NCBI GenBank assembly: GCA_017419895.1
Contig: JAFOKI010000008.1
Span: 1 to 9,066, forward strand
DNA: 9,066 nucleotides
Reading direction: 5' to 3'
Origin: Eubacterium sp.
GTDB lineage: Bacteria > Bacillota > Clostridia > Peptostreptococcales > Anaerovoracaceae
In this document: piece by piece, positions 1 to 5,831 of the stretch
How positions within the stretch are numbered: the first letter of the stretch is position 1
Layout: each line of letters opens with the position of its first letter
Notes under the pieces: generated by a model
What the model saw: only the letters and a program-made list of their open reading frames with translations
Told to the model about the DNA's origin: nothing
Databases searched by the model: none
Translations under genes and position numbers: made by a program

Positions 1-1056
1 GCATCCCTCATCAAACTCGCTGAGGCTATCGTAGGCGACAGACCGGGCGGACTCGGTTCTGCATCAGTAGTTGCTTGTATGTTCTTTGCCGCTATTTCGG
101 GTTCCGGCCCGGCCTGCGTAGCAGCTATCGGTGCTCTTCTTGCTCCGTCGATGCTCCGTCAGGGATATGATAAAGGTTATACAGGTGCTCTTCTTGCTTC
201 CGGTTCAACAATCGGACCTGTAATCCCGCCTTCGATCCCGATGATCGTATACGGCGCAACGGTAGGTGTATCCATCACGGCTATGTTTGCTGCCGGTGTT
301 CTCCCGGGTATCATGATGGGTCTCGCGCTCATCATCTATAACCGCACGATCTCCAAGAGACGCGGCTATAAGGGCAACCCGCAGACAGTCAGCAAACTTG
401 CCGTACTGAAAGAGGCTATCTGGGCAGTACTCATGCCGCTCATCGTACTTGGCGGTATTTATGCCGGTATCTTCACACCGACTGAGTCTGCTGTTATCGG
501 TGTAGTTTACTCGATCATCGTAGGTATCTTTGTCTACAAACAGCTCACATGGAAGAGATTCCTTGAAGGACTTCTCGAGTCGGCTGTAATGTCCGCTTCA
601 GTAATGTTCGTTATGGGTGGTGCTTCCACATTCGGACGCGTACTTACCCTCGAACATCTGCCGCAGCTCCTGACCGAGTTCCTCACCGGAGTATCAAGCG
701 CGCCGATCGTAATAATGCTGATCATCAACGGCATACTCCTGATCGCAGGTATGTTCATCGATACAACATCGAACATCATCCTGTTCGCTCCGCTGTTCAC
801 ACCGGTAGTAAGCGCTATGGGTTACAATCTGGTCTACTTCGGACTGGTAATGGTAGTCAACCTCTGTATCGGAATGCTGACTCCGCCGCTCGGCGTAAAC
901 CTCTTCGTAGGACAGGCTGTAGCAGGATCGACATTCGACAAGGTCGTAAAAGAAGTCGTACCTATGATCATTATCCTGGTCATAGTACTGATCATCCTTA
1001 TCGCAGTTCCGCCTGTATCGCTCTTGATACCGAGACTCATGGGACTTGTCGCATAG
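1..1056 (+). CDS. dctM: TRAP transporter large permease subunit DctM (5'-truncated by window edge)
   Basis: This is the large membrane subunit of a tripartite ATP-independent periplasmic transporter, which imports an organic acid using an ion gradient together with a small membrane subunit and a binding protein. The reading frame is open from base 1, so the gene starts upstream. 351 residues are visible against roughly 425-430 for the family, so about 75-80 N-terminal residues are missing. Most of the protein is hydrophobic helices. Family motifs are clear: GPVIPPSIPM at visible residues 72-81, GIFTPTESA at 156-164, DTTSN at 254-258 before a helix, and GMLTPPLGVN at 291-300. The stop is TAG 1054-1056. 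The first ATG in frame (79) is internal, because conserved DctM sequence precedes it. The small subunit is not in the window and probably lies upstream. The matching binding protein is likely the DctP gene at 5832, beyond five enzyme genes. The substrate cannot be told from this subunit. Confidence 0.95.
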   Translation, partial: ASLIKLAEAIVGDRPGGLGSASVVACMFFAAISGSGPACVAAIGALLAPSMLRQGYDKGYTGALLASGSTIGPVIPPSIPMIVYGATVGVSITAMFAAGVLPGIMMGLALIIYNRTISKRRGYKGNPQTVSKLAVLKEAIWAVLMPLIVLGGIYAGIFTPTESAVIGVVYSIIVGIFVYKQLTWKRFLEGLLESAVMSASVMFVMGGASTFGRVLTLEHLPQLLTEFLTGVSSAPIVIMLIINGILLIAGMFIDTTSNIILFAPLFTPVVSAMGYNLVYFGLVMVVNLCIGMLTPPLGVNLFVGQAVAGSTFDKVVKEVVPMIIILVIVLIILIAVPPVSLLIPRLMGLVA

Positions 1057-1118
1057 CGACGGATCGGTTAAGTCAACTATAGTAACTCTCTCCGATCGGA
1101 TCATTCGGATACCTCAAC

Positions 1119-1169
1119 CGGATTTCGGGCAGCCATATGCAGTTTGGTTATAGGCTGCCCGGGAATCCG
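1119..1169 (+). other. Long imperfect hairpin in the dctM-gamma subunit gap
   Basis: An outer stem CGGATT (1119-1124) pairs with AATCCG (1164-1169), and an inner perfect 9-bp stem CGGGCAGCC (1126-1134) pairs with GGCTGCCCG (1153-1161). They are separated by a small asymmetric internal loop (T1125 against G1162-G1163), and the apical loop is 18 nt. No T-run follows, so it is not a standard intrinsic terminator. It sits about 34 nt upstream of the gamma subunit ribosome binding site. A role in mRNA processing, 3'-end protection of the transporter message or attenuation is inference. Confidence 0.6.
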
Positions 1170-1202
1170 TACCGGAAGAGGGAAACTAGAATATTAGTAA
1201 TT

Positions 1203-1207
1203 GGAGG
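1203..1207 (+). promoter_or_regulatory. Ribosome binding site that fixes the gamma subunit start
   Basis: GGAGG lies 10 nt before ATG 1218. An in-frame ATG at 1137 has no such site and lies inside the hairpin loop of 1119-1169. The family's N-terminus (K-E-I-R-x-H-G-R-G-G) begins right at 1218, so 1218 is the start. Confidence 0.8.
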
Positions 1208-1217
1208 TTATGTAGGA

Positions 1218-1775
1218 ATGAAAGAAATCAGATGGCATGGAAGAGGCGGAAACGGCGGATTCACCGCTGCGCGTCTTCTTGGTAGTGCAGCAGCCCTGCA
1301 TTCCGGCAAATACGGTCAGGCTTTCCCGTCATTCGGACCCGAAAGACGTGGAGCCCCGGTTCTCGGTTTCACAAGAATCAGTGATGAGCCGATCACAGAC
1401 CACAGCCAGGTTTATGAATGCGACTGCGTTATCGTTCTCGACGCGACGCTGATGGATGCTGTCAACGTCCTCGACGGACTCAAAGAAGACGGATGTCTCG
1501 TAATCAATACAGCTGAACCCGAGGAAGTTATCCGTAAACGTCCCGGATTCGACGCTGTCAAGAACCTTGTCCTTCTGGACGGCACAAGCCTCGCTCTTAA
1601 AGAGCTCGGAACAGATATCGTTAATACGGTAATGCTCGGAGCTGCTATCGGAGCAACAGATCTCGTAACTCTTGATGCTATCAACGCTGCTGTTGACGAC
1701 ACAATGTCGCCGGCACTCAGAGAAAAGAACAAGAAAGTCATCAAGATGGCATACGACGCCGTAAAGGAGGGATGA
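1218..1775 (+). CDS. porG: 2-oxoacid:ferredoxin oxidoreductase, gamma subunit
   Basis: This is the gamma subunit of the four-subunit (archaeal/Thermotoga-type) 2-oxoacid:ferredoxin oxidoreductase, which oxidatively decarboxylates a 2-oxoacid with CoA to acyl-CoA, CO2 and reduced ferredoxin. At 185 aa it has the usual length. The N-terminus carries the family loop HGRGGNG (residues 7-13; the more usual form is GRGGQG, so Gln is replaced by Asn), followed by FPSFGPERRGAPV at 36-48, the second family signature. A hydrophobic VIVLDATLM strand follows at 71-79. There is no cofactor site of its own; the subunit packs against the catalytic pair. The stop TGA 1773-1775 sits between the downstream gene's ribosome binding site (1763-1770) and its ATG, so translation is probably coupled. 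The por prefix is by convention: subunit identity is sure, but pyruvate as substrate is not. Confidence 0.9.
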   Translation: MKEIRWHGRGGNGGFTAARLLGSAAALHSGKYGQAFPSFGPERRGAPVLGFTRISDEPITDHSQVYECDCVIVLDATLMDAVNVLDGLKEDGCLVINTAEPEEVIRKRPGFDAVKNLVLLDGTSLALKELGTDIVNTVMLGAAIGATDLVTLDAINAAVDDTMSPALREKNKKVIKMAYDAVKEG

Positions 1776-1779
1776 ATTC

Positions 1780-2097
1780 ATGAAACCTAAACGTGATGTG
1801 AACTTTAAAGCTCCGGCTAACCAGAATGAGATCCCGTTCGGCGCGGCATTCCCCGCAGGACATCTTACAGCTACAAACGCCGGATACAGAACATTTGCTC
1901 CTCAGATCGACTACGACAAGTGCATTCGCTGCCTCTTCTGCTTCGTATATTGTCCGGAAGGCGCGATCTGCAAAGATGACGTAGATGCAAAGGGCAGAGA
2001 AGGAAAACTTACTATAGATATGGATTACTGCAAGGGCTGCGGAGTATGCGCTCATGAATGTCCGAAAAAGTGCATCTCTATGGTCAAGGAGGGATAG
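1780..2097 (+). CDS. porD: 2-oxoacid:ferredoxin oxidoreductase, delta subunit (2x[4Fe-4S] ferredoxin-like)
   Basis: This is the electron-transfer subunit of the oxidoreductase. It carries electrons from the thiamine site in the alpha/beta pair to external ferredoxin. The 105-aa protein holds two classic CxxCxxCxxxCP motifs, C48-C51-C54-C58 and C84-C87-C90-C94, enough for two [4Fe-4S] clusters. Two further cysteines (C64, C98) are unassigned. The roughly 45-residue N-terminal extension before the first cluster is normal for this subunit and includes a PFGAAFPAGH stretch near 19-28. The start ATG 1780 has an AAAGGAGG site at 1763-1770, 9 nt upstream. The gap to the upstream stop is 4 nt and to the next start 3 nt, so this is a tight operon. 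A free-standing ferredoxin is unlikely given this position. Confidence 0.92.
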   Translation: MKPKRDVNFKAPANQNEIPFGAAFPAGHLTATNAGYRTFAPQIDYDKCIRCLFCFVYCPEGAICKDDVDAKGREGKLTIDMDYCKGCGVCAHECPKKCISMVKEG

Positions 2098-2100
2098 AAC

Positions 2101-3270
2101 ATGGGAACAAAAGCATTTCTTTCCGCTAACGAAGCGGCTGCGCACGGCGTGCGCCTCGCAAAACCCGATGTAGTTTCCGCGTATCCTATCACCCCGCAGA
2201 CTACACTGGTAGAAAAAATCGCAGACTTTATAGCTGACGGCGAACTCGGTTCCAAATACATGATGGTTGAGAGTGAGCACAGTGCTATGGCTTCCGCACT
2301 TGGCGCTTCCATGATGGGTGCCCGTGTATTCACGGCCTCTTCATCTCAGGGACTTCTGTACATGTGCGAAATGCTGAACTATGTCAGCGGCGCCCGTCAT
2401 CCGGTCGTAATGGCTGACGCTAACCGTTCAACGGCTACGCCGTGGAACATTTTCGGCGATCACCGTGACGCTATGTCAATGAGAGACTCCGGTTTCATCC
2501 AGCTTTACGTTGAAAGCGGCCAGGAAGCTCTGGACACAATGATCCAGGCATACAAGATTGCTGAGGATCCGGAAGTCATGATACCTGTTATGGTAAACAT
2601 CGACGGATTCACACTTACACACACATATGATCTCGTAGATATACCCACTCAGGAAGAAGTTGATGCATTCCTTCCGCCGTTCAACACGACGCTCAAGCAC
2701 AGCCTCGAGAATCCGATGGTAACATGCGCTACGATCGGTCCGCTCTTCCACACGGAAGGCCGTATCCAGCAGCAGGCAGCGTTCGAAGTCGCGAAGAAAA
2801 AGATCAACGAAGTCGCAGCTGATTTCGCCAAAGCATTCGGCAGAGATTACTGCGGACTCGTTGAGGAATACAAGTGCGAAGATGCCGAAGTGGTACTCGT
2901 AGCAACGGGCAGCTGCGCCGGCACAGCAAGAGTAGTTGTTGATCAGAGAAGAGCAGCCGGCGAAAAAGTCGGTATGATCAAACTCAGAAGCTTCCGTCCG
3001 TTCCCGAAAGAGTACTTCGAATCTCTCGGCGACCGCTTCAAAGCAGTCGGCGTAACGGATAAGGACTATTCGTTCGGCTTCCTCGGAACAGTTTACAGTG
3101 AAGTTAGAGCTTCCATGTACGATTCCAACGCCAAGATGGCTAACTTCATCTGCGGTCTCGGCGGACGCGACGTTTCCAAGGCTCATATCAATGAAATGTT
3201 TGATGTCCTGAAGAACCTCGCTGACGGCAAACAGGAAGAAGAAGTTCAGTGGATCGGAAGGAGATGGTAA
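2101..3270 (+). CDS. porA: 2-oxoacid:ferredoxin oxidoreductase, alpha subunit
   Basis: This is the alpha subunit, carrying the pyrimidine-binding and transketolase-C-like parts of the thiamine-dependent oxidoreductase. At 389 aa it is the normal length. Residues 1-200 form the N-terminal domain, with the signature YPITPQT at 28-34 (T31 corresponds to the substrate-contacting Thr of pyruvate:ferredoxin oxidoreductases). The acidic ESEH at 57-60 probably supplies the Glu that activates the thiamine ring. DANR ends at R109, the usual substrate-carboxylate Arg, and is followed by the GDHRDAMSMRDSG loop (119-131). Residues about 262-375 are the C-terminal domain (VVLVATGS at 264-271, then KLRSFRPFP at 294-302). 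AAGGAGG at 2086-2092 precedes the start. Pyruvate and branched-chain oxoacid enzymes share these motifs; the sequence most resembles the pyruvate type, but the substrate is unproven. Confidence 0.92.
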   Translation: MGTKAFLSANEAAAHGVRLAKPDVVSAYPITPQTTLVEKIADFIADGELGSKYMMVESEHSAMASALGASMMGARVFTASSSQGLLYMCEMLNYVSGARHPVVMADANRSTATPWNIFGDHRDAMSMRDSGFIQLYVESGQEALDTMIQAYKIAEDPEVMIPVMVNIDGFTLTHTYDLVDIPTQEEVDAFLPPFNTTLKHSLENPMVTCATIGPLFHTEGRIQQQAAFEVAKKKINEVAADFAKAFGRDYCGLVEEYKCEDAEVVLVATGSCAGTARVVVDQRRAAGEKVGMIKLRSFRPFPKEYFESLGDRFKAVGVTDKDYSFGFLGTVYSEVRASMYDSNAKMANFICGLGGRDVSKAHINEMFDVLKNLADGKQEEEVQWIGRRW

Positions 3271-3271
3271 A

Positions 3272-4168
3272 ATGGCAATCAATTTCAGAGATTTACCGGA
3301 TCAGGAACTAATATACGGTCAGAAGAGCTGCCAGGGCTGCGGTGAGCTTCTTGCTGCAAGACTGGTTATGAAGATCATTGGCGAAAAGAGCGTTGTTGCC
3401 TGCCCGGCAGGATGCTTTGCCGCTACGACTTCCGTATATCCCGACGCATCCGTATTCGTAAACAACACAGTAACAGCTTTCCCGGCACTCGCTTCCACGC
3501 TTGCCGGTATGGTAACAGCCGGTGAGGCTCTCGGACTCGATCCGGAGATCACATATCTCGCCATCGGCGGAGACGGCGGTACTCTCGATATCGGTCTCCA
3601 GGCACTTTCCGGAGCCGCTGAGAGAAATGACAACCTGATTTACATCTGCATGGACAACGAAGCTTACATGAACACAGGTGTTCAGAGATCCGGAGCTACA
3701 CCTTACGGCGCGTCCACGACGACGACACCGGCAGGCAAAGTTTCCAAGGGCTGCGACAACAAGTTCAAAAAGTCCCTGTTCGAAATCATGGCTGCTCACC
3801 GTATCCCGTACGTTGCGACAGCTAGCGTAGCTGATCCCAGAGACCTCATGGAAAAGGTCGCTAAAGCGAAAGCTCTCAAGGGCTGCAAGGTTATCCAGGT
3901 ATTCGCACCCTGCCCGACAGGTTGGGGATACAAACCGGAAGAGACCATCGAGATCGCGAAACTCGCGCTCGACACAGGTCTTTGGTTCCTCGGTGAGTGC
4001 GTGAACGGTGAAGACTTCACGATCAAAAAGCCGAAAGAATTCAAACCGGTCAAAGAATATCTGTCCAAGCAGAAACGTTTCAGACATCTCGGTGAAGAAG
4101 ATTACGAACTTATCGAGAAGTACAGAGAAGAAGACTGGGCTCACCTCGAAAGACTTATGGCCAGATAA
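3272..4168 (+). CDS. porB: 2-oxoacid:ferredoxin oxidoreductase, beta subunit (thiamine diphosphate and [4Fe-4S])
   Basis: This is the catalytic beta subunit. It binds thiamine diphosphate/Mg2+ and the proximal [4Fe-4S] cluster. The 298-aa protein shows the cluster cysteines C20 and C23 (SCQGCGE), C48 (CPAGC, with an extra C44) and C214 (APCPTGW). The thiamine motif runs from GDG at 100-102 to DN at 128-129, followed by YMNTGVQRSG at 132-141, a run very typical of pyruvate-type PorB. Length is slightly below the usual 300-325. The start lies 1 nt after the alpha stop, with AAGGAG (3258-3263) inside the alpha coding end, so the two should be translationally coupled and made 1:1. It is the last gene of the tight gamma-delta-alpha-beta run; 128 nt with a hairpin follow. 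A 2-ketoisovalerate-type enzyme is the main alternative. Confidence 0.93.
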   Translation: MAINFRDLPDQELIYGQKSCQGCGELLAARLVMKIIGEKSVVACPAGCFAATTSVYPDASVFVNNTVTAFPALASTLAGMVTAGEALGLDPEITYLAIGGDGGTLDIGLQALSGAAERNDNLIYICMDNEAYMNTGVQRSGATPYGASTTTTPAGKVSKGCDNKFKKSLFEIMAAHRIPYVATASVADPRDLMEKVAKAKALKGCKVIQVFAPCPTGWGYKPEETIEIAKLALDTGLWFLGECVNGEDFTIKKPKEFKPVKEYLSKQKRFRHLGEEDYELIEKYREEDWAHLERLMAR

Positions 4169-4209
4169 GTCAGAAGCGGTGACTGATATCTGTCAGAATT
4201 GATAGAAAA

Positions 4210-4246
4210 ACGCGCGGGAGCGTGTCAATGCACTGCTTCCGCGCGT
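4210..4246 (+). other. Long GC-rich hairpin between the beta subunit and AbfD-like genes
   Basis: ACGCGCGGGAG (4210-4220) pairs with CTTCCGCGCGT (4236-4246), with one G-T wobble. The stem continues through C4221-G4235 and, past a bulged T4234, through GTG/CAC (4222-4224/4231-4233) to a 6-nt loop. No T-run follows on the + strand, so it is a poor terminator in that direction; the run of five A at 4206-4210 lies on the 5' side. It sits between the oxidoreductase genes and the AbfD-like gene and may set relative expression or protect a processed 3' end. A competing fold is described in the findings. Confidence 0.65.
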
Positions 4247-4296
4247 GATCCGCAGAATCATTTGCTCCCGAATAAGCGTATGAAAGAGAGGAACTA

Positions 4297-5739
4297 ATGG
4301 CATTTAAAACCAGAGAAGGTTATTATGCAGACCTTAGGGCTATGCGTAAGAACGTTTACAAGAACGGACATGCTATAGAGGATCTCGTTACAGATCCCGC
4401 TACCATGAGACTTGTGGAGAATGAGGCGTACCTTTATGACGCGCTCCAGGATCCCGAGTTTGATCCGATTCTGAAAGAAACATCTTCGCTTACGGGAAAT
4501 GAGATAGTAAGGTGGATCAGTCTCAATACTGAACCTGATAAACTCAAGAAAAGTGTTGAGATGAAGCGCTTTGCTTTTGATCACGTAGGCACCTGCATGG
4601 CGGGTATCTGCGTCGGTCACAATATCATGAATGTACTCTGGTCCGTGACCTATGACATTGACAAAGCGAAGGGAACAGAGTATCATAAGAGGCTAGAGAA
4701 GTGGATAATAGAAACGGAGTCAAAGTGCTACAAAGTAGCAGGAGCTCTCACCGACGCCAAGGGCGACAGATCGAAATCCGCGGGACAGCAGGACAATCCT
4801 GACGCAAGTGTCCATATCAAAGAAATAAGACCTGACGGCATCGTCGTAAGCGGTGCGAAAGTCATGATTGCCCACGCGGCAGTCTGCCAGGAGATCTTTG
4901 TAGGAACAGGTACGGGCTATAAAGAAGCCGATAAGGATTACGCTGTTTCGTTCGTTGTTCCAAGGGACATCGAAGGACTTACGATCATCCAGACCGACGC
5001 AAGTGAGGGAAGAGAAGGCTGGGATGATATGAAATACGGCGACCAGTCCTCCTACCTGATATTTGAAGATTGCTTTATTCCGAACGAGAGAGTATTCATG
5101 TGCGGTGAATACGAGTTCTCGGGATCTGTTATCGATCGTTTCGTCGGAAACTATCGTGCATGCATCGGAAGCTGCGTCGCCGGACAGGGCGATGTCATGA
5201 CCGGTGCGGCGGTACTGATGGCAAGAGCCAACGGTCTCCCGATGAAGAAATTCAAAGACAAGCTCATTAATATGACAAGAATCAGTGAGACTGTCTGGGG
5301 ACTGGGACTTGGATCCATCTATGCCGGCTATATGCATGAATCCGGCGTATGGTTTGCCGATCCAACTATCGCATGTGTCAATAAGATCTACGCAGCCGAG
5401 AACTATGCGGAGCTTCGCAGACTTCTGCAGGATATCGGAGGCGGAATCGCTGAAACAGGATGCTTCCCGAACTATAAGGACTGCATGGATCCTGTACTCG
5501 GCCCCAAGATCATGAAGGCTATTTCGGCTAATCCGGAAGTTACGCCTGAGAACAGGGCACGTGCTGCAAGGCTTGGCGAATGGTACGCCAGAGCGGGCGG
5601 ACTTCTCGCGTTTGTACACGGCGGTGGATCCCCGGACGGCTGCAAGCTCGTCATCAACAGAAATACCCCGTATGAAAAATACGCGCAGTATGCTGCTGAT
5701 ATAGCAGGGATCGACCAGACGATCAAAGATCCGCAATAA
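4297..5739 (+). CDS. AbfD/HpaB-superfamily FAD flavoprotein, divergent 4-hydroxybutyryl-CoA dehydratase homologue
   Basis: This 480-aa protein is alignable end to end with 4-hydroxybutyryl-CoA dehydratase/vinylacetyl-CoA isomerase (AbfD, about 490 aa), an FAD and [4Fe-4S] enzyme of the HpaB (4-hydroxyphenylacetate 3-monooxygenase) superfamily. Shared landmarks are TDAKGDR at 152-158, GIVVSGAK at 181-188, ADKDYAVSF at 211-219, FIPNERVF at 260-267, GDVMTGAA at 298-305 and HGGGSP at 441-446. Three cluster cysteines are kept (C100, C105, C293), but the first pair is CX4C rather than CX3C, and Tyr286 stands where AbfD has its iron-ligating His292. Other AbfD catalytic residues are also replaced (Thr190 by Ala192, Glu257 by Ser251, Tyr296 by Ile290, Lys300 by Val294, Glu455 by Ala438). 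So the fold is sure, but the AbfD reaction is doubtful. AGAGAGGA (4285-4292) precedes the ATG. Position after a 2-oxoacid oxidoreductase suggests a CoA ester or related acid as substrate (inference). A HpaB-type monooxygenase is less likely in an anaerobe. Confidence 0.85.
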   Translation: MAFKTREGYYADLRAMRKNVYKNGHAIEDLVTDPATMRLVENEAYLYDALQDPEFDPILKETSSLTGNEIVRWISLNTEPDKLKKSVEMKRFAFDHVGTCMAGICVGHNIMNVLWSVTYDIDKAKGTEYHKRLEKWIIETESKCYKVAGALTDAKGDRSKSAGQQDNPDASVHIKEIRPDGIVVSGAKVMIAHAAVCQEIFVGTGTGYKEADKDYAVSFVVPRDIEGLTIIQTDASEGREGWDDMKYGDQSSYLIFEDCFIPNERVFMCGEYEFSGSVIDRFVGNYRACIGSCVAGQGDVMTGAAVLMARANGLPMKKFKDKLINMTRISETVWGLGLGSIYAGYMHESGVWFADPTIACVNKIYAAENYAELRRLLQDIGGGIAETGCFPNYKDCMDPVLGPKIMKAISANPEVTPENRARAARLGEWYARAGGLLAFVHGGGSPDGCKLVINRNTPYEKYAQYAADIAGIDQTIKDPQ

Positions 5740-5755
5740 ACGCGGTCATTGATAA

Positions 5756-5783
5756 TTGCTTTTGTTGTATTGAATTGGATAAT
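5756..5783 (+). promoter_or_regulatory. Possible sigma-A-type promoter for dctP
   Basis: TTGCTT (5756-5761), a 16-nt spacer, then GATAAT (5778-5783), in the AT-rich 92-nt gap after the AbfD-like gene. It would give a leader of roughly 40 nt before the dctP start. There is no terminator in this gap, so read-through from upstream is also expected; an extra promoter would suit the high demand for a binding protein. The -35 match is only partial. Confidence 0.4.
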
Positions 5784-5831
5784 AACTGTCACATTCCAAT
5801 CTACTTCTAAGTTGTTAGGAGGTAATGAAAA

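Noticed and set aside
1062..1100. Pairing of GATCGG (1062-1067) with CCGATC (1092-1097), and the 10-nt palindrome TCCGATCGGA (1091-1100)
   Set aside because: The stem is short with a large uneven loop and no T-run, and the palindrome is a single isolated copy, so neither a terminator nor an operator can be supported.
1187..1192. TAGAAT as a -10 box for a promoter in front of the gamma subunit
   Set aside because: No acceptable -35 box at 16-18 nt upstream and no extended -10.
1137..1217. Upstream in-frame start extending the gamma subunit by 27 residues
   Set aside because: There is no ribosome binding site, the ATG sits in a hairpin loop, and family homology begins exactly at 1218.
2476..4144. 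Minus-strand open frames of 268 and 278 codons opposite the alpha and beta subunits
   Set aside because: They are antisense to well-conserved coding sequence, have no plausible ribosome binding site context or protein motifs, and arise from codon bias.
4206..4246. The 4210-4246 hairpin as a minus-strand intrinsic terminator (five T follow it on that strand)
   Set aside because: The geometry fits, but no minus-strand gene in the window would need it, so I describe it only as a hairpin.
4720..5736. Long open frame on the minus strand (338 codons) opposite the AbfD-like gene
   Set aside because: It is fully antisense to a conserved gene and its translation has no recognisable motif, being rich in Ser, Arg and Cys as expected of a codon shadow.
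4297..5739. Naming this gene abfD, a true 4-hydroxybutyryl-CoA dehydratase
   Set aside because: The cluster His and five other active-site residues are replaced by unlike residues, so only membership of the superfamily is supported.
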